From Taenia hydatigena (lineage: Eukaryota > Platyhelminthes > Cestoda > Cyclophyllidea > Taeniidae), in the NCBI GenBank assembly GCA_036345935.2, contig JADWOT020000008.1:14648655-14712654 (forward strand): DNA of 64,000 bases. Reading direction: 5' to 3'. Shown piece after piece: positions 27,201 through 41,200 of the stretch. How positions within the stretch are numbered: position 1 is the stretch's first letter; every line of letters starts with the position of its first letter. The notes beneath the pieces were generated by a model. It was not told the DNA's origin. It ran no database searches and saw only the letters and a list, made by a program, of their open reading frames with translations. The position numbers and the translations under genes are program-made.

Positions 27201-28477
27201 CACGACATTATCCACTTCGGATTGGGTGCTTCGCTTAAAAGAAGATGCATTACTCAGGGAGTCATTCAAAGAACTTAAAATGCGTCAGCAATGAGGGACG
27301 ACTCAGAGCACTCCAGATGTCTAGCTGTCTGTAGTCACGATCAAAAGGAGTGAGGAAGGCAATTAACTTCAGTGAATTTGGATGGAAAGTAATTAAAGTC
27401 CACTAGTACCATAATTCTTCCGAGGTGAACTGCCACACCGGTAAGCTCTATCTGGGATTCAGTTATGGCCTCGGAGTGCTAAATTGGGGTCATTGATAAA
27501 CGAAGCTTACCTAAACTAGAACTGTAGATACGCACCACTAAGGGTTGTTAAAACTGCGTAAACATCCAACACCTGTCTGCCACTGATGGGACGGGATTGG
27601 GGTTTAGGGACTTAAAAAGGTCTTTTTTCTAGTACGTGCCAAGATTTAAGGAATGGACCGAGGATCTGACACTCACCTTTGTCCAACCTCGTCAGTCCTT
27701 ACATTTGAAGCGCAGATCGGTGGAATCAGAAAATGAGGCTACACTAGTAGGGGACCGTTTAGTAGGATTGCATTTTGTTACGCGAGCTCTTTAGCCTCCG
27801 CCACCTCATTGTCATGGTGCTCTTTCTCCGCGTAAGGTCTTCCTATTGGCAAAATTGCTTGTGCTTTGCACATCCAATCCCCTGATCGACTTACTCTTGG
27901 CCGTTGCTCGTAGTACCGAGGGAGGTTATGAAAACTCAAGGGTTCACCTTTGTGTAAATGACCCCCTCATTGCCCCAACTCTTCTCTGGAGTCGCAATAG
28001 TCGGGAAGCCGTGTCAAAAGCTAGTGAGTTTATATCAGTGCTGGTTTCAATGACTTGTTATGATCTGTAAGAATTGTTTCTGTCGTCTTCAAACCTCCAG
28101 GTTGTCCAATGTTAGCTGAACCGGACGGATGTTCAGAGGCTGCCTACTTCATGAAGTGGGTTAGGCTCGACGTCCAGCTTTCCAAGGGCTGGTTTTTCAT
28201 TCCATCTGTTGTAGCGCGGCAGCAGAACATTCTACCCCAATAGTATGTGACGAATTAAACTGAAAGGAGCATGCATCTAGTGGCCATAAAATCGTCAAGA
28301 ATTGCGCTTCATTACTGACACGTTGGGGTAATTGGAGAATGCCTTGTGAAGAGCAGCATTCATTTACACATAACAAGGAAAAAATTTGCATGCATCGAAA
28401 TCAATTAAAGAAGGGAAATCGTAGAAGCTACTTGAATAAGTTCCATTTGGACGCATTTACAAGAACAAATGGCAACC

Positions 28478-28577
28478 NNNNNNNNNNNNNNNNNNNNNNN
28501 NNNNNNNNNNNNNNNNNNNNNNNNNNNNNNNNNNNNNNNNNNNNNNNNNNNNNNNNNNNNNNNNNNNNNNNNNNNNN
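28478..28577. other. Assembly gap (100 N)
   Basis: Exactly 100 N, the conventional length for a gap of unknown size. It follows closely after the last recognisable exon of the minus-strand RABGAP1-like gene, so the rest of that gene may be in the gap or on another contig. Confidence 0.99.
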
Positions 28578-29267
28578 TTAACGTGCATTTGATACTAAAT
28601 CTTCGACGACTTGAATAGGAAATTCCAATTCTCGTCCTGTTTTAACCCCTAAAATAACCTTTAAGAAGCCCATTGTGTTGGATAACGACAGAGTAAAACC
28701 AACTGTGGCGGAAACAACACATTTGAGTGGATCGTTGCGTTAAATAAACGAGATTTCAAATAAAAGTAGTCTCAAAGCACCGAGAATTGGCTGGCTGAAG
28801 ATGGTCACACATTACTCAAGGAAGATACCCATTATAAGCAGCGTTGTTCATAAAATACGTGAGAAAATATCGTATCGCCAATCTAAGATATTAGCCTACT
28901 GAACAAGATTGTATGCTACTCGCTATAATTAAGGAAACACGGCAAACAGTTATGCTGAACACAAACCAGTGGCATAGCATTGTAAAATGAAAGAGTGTCT
29001 ATTAATAGCAACGGCTGGAACCACACTAAAGGAAGGAATTGAATCTTTCAAGCCCAAAATAGCAGTCGAGTAGAGAGGAGGTTCAATATTACTAAAAATA
29101 ACAGAGCACTATTAGTAGTAGCGGTAGATAGAGAGCAAAATACCTTAACCACTCCAAATATGATATAAAAACGTGCATAAAACATTATCAGTGGCAAGGG
29201 GAGACTACAAGTCATCGTAACTACCAGCCTATTGGCATTCGCTCAATCAAATCAGACGCCAACCCAC

Positions 29268-32200
29268 ATGAAGGAGGAGAGCCGCTGCAATGAATGAGAT
29301 GCCCTGACAGTAACCCACAGCCTCATCGTAGAGCGCGTATGCCCGCGTGAGCTGGAAGAGTATCTCCTGTCCCTCTCGATCCTTAAAAAATTCGTGCGCT
29401 GGAAAGGTGCGTGGCAAATCCCTCTGGATTTCCATGTCAAATTGACAAGGCTAAAAAGAGAGAGAGGTAGATTGGTGCTTAAAGTTATCAGGTTGACGAA
29501 CCTTTGTAAGCAGGATCCGATAGACCTCAGTTAGTCCCGCATCAGCGCCTTGAAACCCAGCCAACATCTGCCATATCTCCTTGCGCATAGTGTGGGGAAT
29601 GCCTCGTCGAACGAGCTGGATAACTCTTCGACCGAGAGCACCATCGGGCAAGGCTTCGGCACCACTGCGTAGCACCACCGACTCGGCAGACGGCGGTACT
29701 GGCAACGAAGTCGCAGAGGAGGCAGAAGACTGGATACGAGCGCGCCACTCAGTGACGAGAGCGCTCCAAGCAACCAGCAACTGGTCGTCAGTGATGGTGC
29801 GTAGATCCTCGCCGCCGTTGCCACTCATTAGGGGTTCGTCATCGTCGATAACGTCGTCTGAAACACATTCGGCATCTGCAGCGAGAGCAGCAACGTCTTT
29901 AACCGCACCTACAATCCAAGAGAAGCCATCGTGTAGCCTTACAAACAGTCAGAATAAGAGACAGTAAAGATGGCTGAATTTTAGAAAAACAAGCTAGTTA
30001 ATAGCAAGCCTGCAGTTAAATGGTGTCTACACAAATACAGATTCAAAAACCAGTCAGAAAGGTAAAGGACTGACTGTTAATTTACCCGAATTTCGATTGG
30101 ATGGTGAGGCAGATCCAGTTTTGGGCAACATTTTAGAAGCCTCGGTATGTGTAGAGGTGGTGAGAGAGCAAATAGCTTCTGAGGAGGGAGATGAGATGCT
30201 GACAACAGCAAAACGGTTCATGTTGATCCAATTCTTCTCCTTATTTACACCCTGACAGAAACGATAAACAAAGTTTACCAAATATTGAGCCGGCCTGATT
30301 GTCGCTTTGAAACCGACACAAACGATGCAACGATGTGACCTGGCCCCAGCACCTAATTAGGAGTTCTTTAAAAAACGGTTATTTGAAAACCTTTGAAGTG
30401 ATATTCTCAGCAGATAAAAGTGAGCGACAACCAAGGAGTTTAGAGCTTGTATCGCCCTTCCCCATAGTCTCGCTATGGATGCAGAAGTTCGTATTCAGGT
30501 CGTCAACCACTGAATCAAGAGAGGTAAAAGGAGGATGCCTCGTGAATTTCAGAAAAGAACGCCGCTCTTTGCCATGAATTTCGCGCAGCTCCTGGAGTGG
30601 GTTAGTCATATAACCCACAAGCTGTGATTTGGGTGTCAACGAGAGGATTATCAACAGATCCGCCTACAATACAAAGGCCTAGCAGGAGGAAAATAATGAC
30701 CGCCTAAAAAAGTCTGCTACTGCCATTTTAGACAGATAATAATGGCACAAAATTCATTATTTTCGGGTAATGATTCCCACTTTTAAAAATAGGCTTTGTG
30801 TTTGAGAAAGTTTTTCAAACCGTTCAGATCCACTTTAGTTGGTGAGTAAGGGGACAGACAAATTGGTGGGCAAAAAACCAACCTCATGAACATGTTTTAA
30901 GCTGTGAAAACAACCCATGGCCACCTTGTACAAACAGAAAGGCAGGACGTCTGGAAACTCGGGCCCTCGTCCAGCTCCTCTGATTGGCCAACGCCACGTC
31001 CAAATGAACTTAAAACATGTCAATAACCATCATAAAACCAAGGCTAATCAGAGTGCTATAAATAGGCATCCAGCATCCAACTAGCAGTCAGGCGCAAGCT
31101 GTACTCGCACGAGACGACGATACAAACACCCGTACTAAAGTATATCAATCCGATTATTCTGATTGAAAACTCGGCAGGATCCAAGAAGCACCAGCTCGCG
31201 GCGAACAAATAAATGCAGACGTTTAATGGGTATTTTTGACCGATCATGATAATGGCTAACGTCTTGAAGCACTTTTATTGAGTGGACTGGTTCAAATTCG
31301 TCGTGAGTCGAAGGAAAGATGGAAATGCAAGCCGACATGAGCATTGGCATATGTGAGGCTTTCCGATTGTTCAGAGCAGTCAAAAAATGTTCAACATATT
31401 AGGCGTATTGAGATAACCAAGTGCATAAGCCACAAATTCGAGTCTTCTGCACTGTCAAGAATGATTTTCTCAAACTTGCCTGTTGAGCAGATTTTAGGAT
31501 TTATGCTCATACAGTCGAGTCTGACACATTTGGGAGTTTTCGTAAGTAAAAACGATTCAAGGACCTTTCAAATAAATATTTAACGGATGACAGATATCTT
31601 CCCAGACATTAATTTATAGATAGCAATAACTGAAATCCTCAAAATGATGTTCTAATTAAACAGAACGCTTCGAGATCCCCCAAATCAGCTATGTGGGCAA
31701 AGAAGATGAACAGTCCACAAAACGCTGGCAATTTTTTGAATATGCAGGGTACTCAATGACTGACAGCTAACATGCCTAAACTTTTGATTGCTCGGAAAGG
31801 CTGAAGACTCAGTCGAACACCAATACAATAGAGACAGACCTCAATGAGAACAAGGGTAACGTCCGCATAGAAGGGAGTTCGAGGTGTAGAGAGCCAGAAG
31901 AGGGAGTCCTTTTGAAAGACCTTGGCACGAAACACGCGGCTTATTCGAACGGGTTTAGTCACCAGGTCCAACGCTAGGTCGAAAACCACCGTGAAGAATA
32001 CGAAGCGCTCTAAACGTATAAGAGTAGATTTCGATTGCGCTAGTCGTGATACTGGTCTATCATTCCTTCCAAACACTCATAGTGAAATGGGTTCTCAATT
32101 TGCAGTTGCATAATCACGGAACTACGGAAGGTCAACAACATCACAACTTTGAAGATATTAGTGATAGATCGTTGAGGCTTTCGGTGAATAGTTAGAATCA

Positions 32201-35200
32201 AGGTTTTGGTTTTTTTCACCATCGATGCAAAAGAATTAACGCGAAAGTGATTGACGGGAAGGGTGTAAATCGTTATTTCTATTTCAGATTGGTTATATAT
32301 TAGCTGCACGGCTCTAGCAACTTCACCAGCCCCAAAATCCTCCACGAATTCTGCAAATTGCAAAGTCGTTCAACCAGTATTTTTGTTTACATCAGAACAA
32401 GAGATTGCTAGCTTAACCAATTCAAACAAGCTTTGGCAATAAAACGTGCTTACTTAAATGAATTAAGTGGAAATATCAAACCGTAAATTCTGACTACACA
32501 TACCGCGATCAGTGACAGTGTTTAGGATCTCGAACTGAGGCACGTGTGGTGACCAGGGCGCCGTGGTGACAAAGGTAGAAGCCTCGGGAATGAGTGCGGC
32601 GGCCTCATCTGGAGTTAACGGAGCAAGATTTGTGGCAAGTTCGGTCACATCGGAGGCATTGATGTAGCGACCACATGCCAACCCAATGCTGGGGCATCTG
32701 AAGAAGGAAAATAGTGACAAGTAAGCTTTTTGCTTGATTATTAAAAAATTTGCCCATATGTACTCCCGAACCACCCATTCAAAAAAGTCTACCGATTTGT
32801 TGATCAACCCATCTTTTAGTTTTGGAACTTCAAAAAAGTTTGAAGTGCCACGAACTTGCTTCTGGTGATTTACAAAGTCGACGGGAAATCAAGAAGACCA
32901 GACAGCTTATTGGAAAACGTTCCTGATCCTTGACCCTATATTTGTGATTCGTAATAGTACAAGAACAAGCAATTTCAAAAAGCGGAGCATTAGTAAGTCG
33001 TGACTACACAAGAATAACAAATTCGAGCATTTATTCCCTTTTTGTGGCAATATAAGTGGTTGAGGCAAATGATGACTAAACATCAACTACTCATAAATTA
33101 GGGGTAGTAAAAACCAACTTGACAACACGCAGGGGTGGAACATCGACGCTATCTTCCGGTTGACTCACTCCGATGACCAGAATCTTATCAAGGTTTTGGC
33201 GGAATCTGAAGAAATTCGGCTTCTCCTTCAAAACCGAGATGCTGCCGAGTGAAGACTTGGTGTCAATCTCGCGCATATCAACGTACACACGGAAGCTACA
33301 TGAAAAAAAGCAGACCACGTGTGCATCAATCGGTAGAATAAGAAAACTAAGTGACACATTCACATCTACTTATGGATCCGTCATTAACACAAGGAAAGTC
33401 TGCCGAGCGTAGTATAATGACGTAATTAACATTATGGCGTGCTTCGGAGGAGCATGTATAGCTTCCCGATACAAAGTTAATCATGATAAGTAGAGCAAAA
33501 CTAACTGTGTGCGACTCTAACATATACAGTTTCTTGATAAAGTGTGTTAAACTGGGTCGGAATTTCAAAAAAAAGGGATTGCGTGTAAAAACGCCACTAG
33601 TCGGCCTTTGAGTAGAATATAAGCAGTAGAATACTGCAACATTATTGATGAAGTGAGCAAAAAACCCCATATTTAGCTGCAGCTCTTTATTTGCCACTTA
33701 ATTGTTTCTGAGACAGAGAGTTTGATTCCTGTAGAACAATTTATGACCATCGAATTCCCGTAAAAGCTCAAAACAACTTCATTTTCAAATTCGTTCGGGA
33801 GGAAAAAGACTAGCCCCCATGCGATGCACTTATGCTGAGGACATGTGATGGAAGAAGGAACAAACAACGCAATGATAAAAGATGAAAGATTGTCTTTTTG
33901 CAAGTGATATCACCCCTTGCAATAGTGATTGAGTACCATTGAGTGAATTCCTCGTCTGTGATTCCTTAAATGATTCAATAATATGTGGGTTCCACGAAAA
34001 TCTACAAAAAAATGTTCCGCTACTATGAGAAATGAGTCATTCTCCGTTTTTCTCCTCTCTACTTGCTGATACAGAAGTGGCACGACAAAGCAAACAGTGC
34101 TGTTAAGACACCACAGCCACTACGAAATACCGGGCTTCAAGGACGAGAGTTCAAGTGTCAAGTCTAAATAGGCGCGCACCAGTCCATCGGTACGGTGCTC
34201 CATTTATTTTGAAACCCTGTATCAACAAGTGCCAGTCAAGTTTAGCCGATGCGTACCTTAGAAGTGGGTCGGTGGGTGGGTGATTGTGGGTGTGCGCGGT
34301 TGACGACTAAAATTTTGTCACTCGACACAATGCGATACAATACGAAGATGTGTAATGAAAATGCCACCTTCGAATGAAAACCAGGACCAGTAAGTCAGGT
34401 GGAGGAAAGACCGCGAAACCTGTCCGCGAAAAAACCTGTTGTACTTTGGGATGGGAGAACGATGTAACCTCACCTCATCAGTCGTTATTTCCTCACCAGC
34501 ATTTCCCATAGTAAGGCTGATCATATTTACTTGATATTTGTTCGAATGAAAATGGACTTTTGCCCAGGGGAAATTCGACAACCCCTCAAAACACCACTTT
34601 CTATCCTCCATTTCAATTTAAAAGTGAAATGGGGAAAAAAAATTTGCGCCAGATCTTAAGTTTATCCGACCGAAGCACTCATACATTACTAAAACAGAGA
34701 GCGCTCCGATTGCCGCCATGGCAACACCATTTTTTACCTACAGAGCACAGTGATGGCAAGCAGTTAAATAAACTTCCGTCCTGAAAGTGTCAAGACATCC
34801 CTTCCAGCTGTGGATTAAAAGGGGTGGAGGCCTTATTTCCCTTCTTTGCATTAGCCAGAAAAGTTGAGACGCCAGTCCCAAGATTAGCTGTCAAGTAAAT
34901 GATGCGGGAATCATTAAGTTTATGCATGAAATTTCGATTGAATAAACAATGATTTGCATGAAATGCGATTACGAAAGGATTTTGGTAGAAATCTTACATA
35001 ACTTCAGAAATTCTCTCGAGAACCATGAATTTTTATCCACTCGCCATAAAATTCACTTGTAATTGTCTAAAAACTACAGTTCTCATAAAACTTCTCAAGA
35101 ATTAGCAGTATCGTCCACTCTGTCAAAAATAATTATCACTGAAACTGAACAGGTAACCAATCGCTGATAAGATCATCAAAGCATAAATGGTCCGATTTCG

Positions 35201-38200
35201 TTTCCAAAACTTAAAAAAAACTACATCGTGGGAGATAGTAATTAAGAATTTGCAATTTATAGGAAAAAAATAGCAAGCAAACGCACCAAATTTTATATTC
35301 AGTGGGACAAACGGAGAGCACAGGGGCTGCTTTTAGCTCGGCCACCACGGAGGGTGTTGAAGTGCGATGAACCATCTTCCCGATACAAGCGACAATTCGC
35401 CCGGCCTGAAAGACAGTTTGGAATGGAGAAGGAAGTGCCAAATCTCGCCAACTGTTGGAAGACTACATTCACCCTTTCCAACAAAACCGATAGGTAGACA
35501 AAAGCGTATGCATTACGACGCCTTTACAAGCTATGAATTATTATCGTGTAGAAAAGTTATATGAATAACTACTGCAGCCCAAAGGCTATCCCATGGACAA
35601 ATATATCCTCCGCTATAAAGCGTAACACATAATACGGGTTTTCCATTCACATAACTCAGATTTAATCCAACACTGCAATGCTGCGTTAAAACAACCGGTG
35701 AGAAGATGAGTGGAAAAATACTAAACAATACATAGTGAAGGACTTGACGACATAAAAAGCGAATTGATTTCAAATGAAAATCACGCAAAAGCAGAGAACC
35801 AACTAGCTATAATTGATTTTACAAAATAAAAGCACATTCACAGAAAGAGATTATTCCCCATCACTTTTCCATTTATGAAGAAACCGTTTCACCAATGTTT
35901 GCGCTTCCATTTGCGCCGTTTCATAGACAAATAACATTGTTGGATGTTAAATAGGAGCCATACAACATCACACTGCAAATTTAGATCAAATTCATAGCGT
36001 CACTGTTGTCAACTGCAGTGGGAGTTTGATGCGGCAGTGCTACTCCCTCACTGTGACTGAAGGTGTTAGGGTTGGCCAGGGTGAAGCGATCAGTCCATCT
36101 GACCGGTAGGTGAAGGCTTGCGCCAAGTGCCCTCAGGCAAACAAACATGCACAGTTAAGTGTGCGCAAACACACAACGTGGTGGTCAAAGTCCCTATCAC
36201 ATGTTTCAGGTACACACCCACACCCGATTTGTTTGCTTTCAAGGCTTTTTCCGATTGTCTCCCACGTTGAACCACTTAACAGGCTGCTTTGATCGAGAAA
36301 TTTGCGTACGCAGAACCGGCGTGGACATCTACGTTTGATTTCCCGGTCAGTTGGAGGGCTCCATTTCGAAGCTTGCTTTGCATAAATTGCCTCAATTACT
36401 TACGGCAAATCGTCACATGTGAAGTATACAAGAACTTGCAATTCGTGTCAGATGACCTAACAAGTTTGTGCCAATTTCAGTCTAACTCGCGACACTGTTT
36501 CCTAGCAACTTGACGGTCCATGCACAGTGCATGTGATTGTTTGCAGAAGTTCTGAAGCACAGACAGATGTGGAGCGGTCTGTTTGTACGCCACGGTACGG
36601 ACCAGTATGGTGGAATGAGGTAGGTTAGTAGTGTAGCGTTTGAGCCCTCATCCCATCGAATGTGGGTGGAAGTTGATGAACGTGTCTGTATTGCGAATCG
36701 AGTCTGCCTCGTTTTAGCAACCGTAGAGGCCTCTCAACAAGCCTGTCACTGAGCCATGGGGGAGTGTACTGTTTAGGAAAGTTTCGATCGAATTACTTCA
36801 CTCTCGTGATGAACCACTCTGCCAATGTGTGCACCACCCACGATAAGACTATGGACATGTACAGAGAAGTAAGAACTACATGTTGAGAGAAAGTGAAACC
36901 CCTCTGGATTAATGCGTCGAGAACAACTTTTCATCATCACCTCAACGCGTTGGATATATCTTTGTCTAAAGGCATGGCCGTGGAGGTACACAGGTCTCCA
37001 GGGTGAAAAAATTTCAAAGGTCAGTAGGATTACCGATGATTCATCCATAATGAGATTTCAAGAGTAGAGAAGCGCATCAATATGGTAGGAGAATATCGTG
37101 GGAGACCATAAAAATCATTGTGGCAAAATATGCCTTAAGACATGCCCCATTTCCACCACAAATGACCGCAAATCCATAGGACTAGACGCTTCGTTCCACA
37201 GGGGTGATGAAACTTGGTAATGCCAACACGAATTCAACTCTCACCGACAGACGGGCGGACTACCCTAATTAGCCAGCTTTTCCGCGTCATGCAGCACTAT
37301 TTCGCATCCAATCGACGGAGAACTTCGGGGCAGTGGTGTTTTGCGTCAACGGTGGGAAAGTTCCCTAATTTGCCTTTGTTATGACTGGAAGTCAAACACT
37401 AATCAGGTCATGTGCTGCAAAACGAGTGTCCCCTGCCTTCCTTGCATCAACAGTAGGCAATATGTGTGGGCATTATTGGTAGGCCCCTTTGTTCGCATGG
37501 AAGATAAACAAAACTAATACGCAATTGGCGATAAACCACAGTGGGAGGTTTTTAAATTTAACGTAAATACTGCCGCAAAAGGGTATTCAGAGAATTTCCA
37601 AACATTCTTAGCACTCACTCGCGCAACAATGAGCGAATCATGTTCTGAAAGAGTGCCAATCCATCATTATGAATTCTGACATGATTGAGCATCACCTTGC
37701 ATTGCTACTTGAGGCCAGTGTTTCAACAGTTCGGGTGCATTTAAATCAATTTGTGAGAAAATGCCGGTGAAGGCTCCAGTAAACTGGACGCCGCTAAGAT
37801 CCAACGACCCAGGCCGATGAGCAGTAAATTGTAGATTGTTTTTTGACAGAGCGGTGGTGAGAGAAAGACCAGCATATCATCAGTTACCCCCTGACAACTC
37901 ATCCACTATCCACTCCGCACTTCCAACGTACGCACTACTTCGCCTCCACAAGGCCTTCTAGTTTGTGGGTGGTGCACCGCAGACGCAACTTTTCAAGCGC
38001 TGAGGACGAAATACACAGCACACGATAGAGCTCGAAGTCGTGCAAGAAAAACATTGGCAAAGACAGTCGGGCCTAAAGAATGCGAGAAAAAAGCCACAGC
38101 ACCTCACACCAACACCATGAGAAACTTTCATGCTGCACTTTGAGAATCAGACAGTAATACCGCCTCGCCTCATCCTCATACTTGCACCTCCTTGATATTT

Positions 38201-41200
38201 TTAAAATAAATGCTACCTTCTCATGGCACCAAACGGCCCCTTGGGAAATACGGGTGAGATAGAAACGGAAGCCCTTAAAGGCTAATGTTTCGACTTCTAG
38301 AGGCAGAATGCTGTTTAAAATTGGAATCCGAAAGTTTACCTCCTTTCGAGAAAAGGTAGCAGGCTGTAATGCTAGTTATTTCAGCCAACGAAACTTATTT
38401 GTTTACCGGTCCCTTCATGATGGCAGGACATGCTTTGAATATAGGCGTCAAACCGACTGGGTTTAAGCTGTTCTTTCTTATTTTTGAAGGCAAAAAGCTT
38501 TCCATACCTATCGCAAAAGAAAGTCAAACTTTGTTAGACAAATGGACAACTTCGACTTATCTCGAGAGTTCTGATTCTCACATGCTTGTTATTGGCGGTT
38601 TTGTACACCTCTAAAAAGAGTTTGCGAACCAGTAGTAAACCAGCACGCACATTCAGCGTTGCATCAGCTCTTTGCAAGACTCCTTTTCCGCTGCCTGTGA
38701 TTGCAGATAGTCGTCTGGACGCTCGAAGGGTTTTGCATTTGTCTTGTTTATAATAACTCCGTTTAAATCCATAAAAGGAAGCTTTAGCCTACTTGTCAGC
38801 ACTCGCACCGATGGAGGCATGTCGAATACAGACTACCTCAACCGTCCAGTTTGCAACAGTTAGAACCGTGAAGGAAGAAAAGGTTGCTGGAAATGTGAAT
38901 GTTTTTAACAGCCCTGATTCCAGAAGAGTCAGTTCCAGGGAATTACCCAAGTAGACGCTAACAGAACAGCTTAAGCCCATCTTTTTAGAGTTGATAGTAA
39001 ATGGGACGTCTGGAGGTAATTAATAATATGCTGATTCGTCTGACCCTGGACCATAAGATCCATTTCCCATCAGTCGTCAGTCAGCAAACCACTGTCCGTT
39101 AGCACGTTAATGAATGTCAGCAGCGCCCATTTGGCTATTATCTTCAACAACGTCCTCTCACGAACAGCTCGAGATGCACACAAAATATTGAACCGATAAC
39201 TTTGAGTAGCAATGGAAGGCGAAACTCCTTTGTAATTAAACTAAAAACAGTAAAACTCTAGTTTCTGGCTGCTGATGCGAAAAGCAATAAATCGTAACAA
39301 TAAATTAGACATTTTGGGAAAAGTGGAGTTCTACTGAACATTTTGTCGTGTTGGGTATCAAAACCTGGAGAATGGGAAGAAATACGTCTCCCTTTTTCGT
39401 ACAGTCTACACAACCCAATGAGAGGGTTAATAAAGGCTTTCCGATCATCTCACCCTCTAGATCGCCTTAACTACCGTGGGGAAAGTGCTGTGATTGTTGA
39501 TTTTGCATGTTTATCAAACGAAAACCAAATGAAAATGGCGGTAGTATAAGACACAAAAATACTCTCATATAGTCTTTTAATAAAATGTATTAACCACAAA
39601 AGTTGCCTTCGATATTTTATCCTTCGAAACCCTCGTCCAATGAGGCAAATTTCACCAGACGCTTAATCGACTGCGAAACGGGTCGAATGCATTTCTTAAA
39701 GCAGACTGCAGCAACAGACAAGTAGCACCGAATACAAATATGAGTACCGAGAGGCTGGCATTCATTAACGCACTTGAGAGTTCAAGAGAGTGGCAATCAG
39801 AAATAGTTGTGCCCTTGTGTTAGATCCTGCCAGCTGGCGTCTTTTGGCACACCAATGAACTTAAAAAGGTTTTGCCTTAAAGCCGTTTTGTTTTAAGTTG
39901 CTTTTTTGCTGCTTCATAAGATCAGTTATTCTAGCTTTTACCCTTTTAAGAAATTCTACAGGTAGGAGTCCTATGGTATCACAATGGATCAAATTGGATC
40001 GATTAGGAGGTAACTTTTTGCCTACCTTTCCAAGGATAATTTTGGGTACATTTTGAGTATTTCTTGCAAAATCTACTCCGCAATCCAGAGAGAAAACAAC
40101 CGCGAACAAATTCTCACAAAAAAGTTGCTCCATTACACAAATAGAAGCCAAAGAAGGATCTTCATACATTGGTGTAGCCTAGTTGAATCATGATGGTAGA
40201 TAACGTTCAGTTTGAAATTAATCAATCCTAGATCTCAGCTTCCAGGTTTCCTACGCGATCTGGCTGATGGCAAAATCGAAACATTAAAACGGAACGGAAC
40301 TACATAAGCGTTCCATGGCATTGATGCGCATTTTGATGGGGTGTGTAATTGCGTGGATCTTTCCAGTCTCCAGGACATCGACAGGCATGAATGCAGTTAC
40401 ATTCATCATGTCTCTCAGGATTCTCATCTATACGGGTTGGATGGATGGACCGATAATGAGGGGAGAAAAACAAGGAAGGCACCAGGTGTAGATGACTCAA
40501 TCCCCAGATGCTTACAACATGAAAGTCAAGTAACTCCCTCCAACTTTCAGCTAACCAGCTTGGTGCCAATGTAAGTAGCAAAGTGTAATTTTGATAGACT
40601 AGTGAACAGTTATTGGGATGTGAAAATATACAAGCCAAAGTTACAAAAAAGTGGGATATATTCTAGATTAACGATTCGATGGCGATAAATCGATAGTGAA
40701 AGGCTAGGAAGGAATGAAAACGGGGCCAGCCTCCAATTGATTAACTTCTCCCCTTTTGGGAAGCGTTTCCAATAAAGCCATCGGAATCAACGAGGCGAAC
40801 GACTACCCTTGGAGTCGAAAGTCTTCTCTGTAGTGAAACATGATCATTTCTGGACTCGTGACCGATGTTTAACTGAGTATTACTGCATTCAAAAGTCACT
40901 CTGAAATCTCAAAAACCGCAAATAACACTGATAGTGCACCGTGATATGGAACATGGGAGATTTGACGAATGCAAAGTGCTGGATACTTAATTTTCACAAA
41001 ACAAGCTTTGGGTCAGACAGCAAATGAAGGTGAAAATTGACCCTTTCAGATGCACTTCAAAATAAGCATTCCTTCAAAAAGCCTGCGTGCAGTTCTTGCG
41101 GAAAAAAGAAAAACGTGAAGGAAAGCAACACGACCACTGAAATAATTTTGAAGGTATGAGACAGGGATGACTAAAAGAAAATGGACTGCATGTTTAGCAC

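Larger units (their letters stand above)
15147..28477. other. 13 kb stretch with no supportable gene
   Basis: Both strands carry only short frames without conserved motifs, plausible splice chains or signal sequences. The longest (minus strand, 25952-25380, 190 codons) begins at a TTG rather than an ATG and has no recognisable domain. The stretch includes a 15 bp tandem duplication (15945-15974) and a purine-rich tract (21198-21250). The missing C-terminal exons of the RABGAP1-like gene would be expected here if the scaffold were continuous, but I do not see them. Confidence 0.5.

Noticed and set aside
29100..29230. Possible next TBC exon (reading LIMFYARFYIIFGVVK)
   Set aside because: Only three residues match the IMF motif of the TBC domain; the rest does not align. 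Likely chance.
32040..32363. Minus-strand frame with EFVEDFGAGEVARAVQ, after an apparent TTTGCAG acceptor
   Set aside because: It lies between two DUF3694 exons whose phases join perfectly without it, and it matches no part of RABGAP1. Treated as intron.
35211..35484. Apparent exon after CTGTCTTTCAG that I tested as the missing PTB segment
   Set aside because: None of its three frames aligns with the PTB C-terminal strands and helix.
36090..36513. Short open frames repeated in both inverted-repeat arms
   Set aside because: They are duplicated only because the DNA is; they show no motif and overlap on opposite strands.
40300..40638. Overlapping frames on both strands near the inverted-repeat spacer, including a Cys/His-rich reading
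   Set aside because: No frame stays open with a coherent motif; the Cys and His spacing fits no zinc-finger pattern I know.
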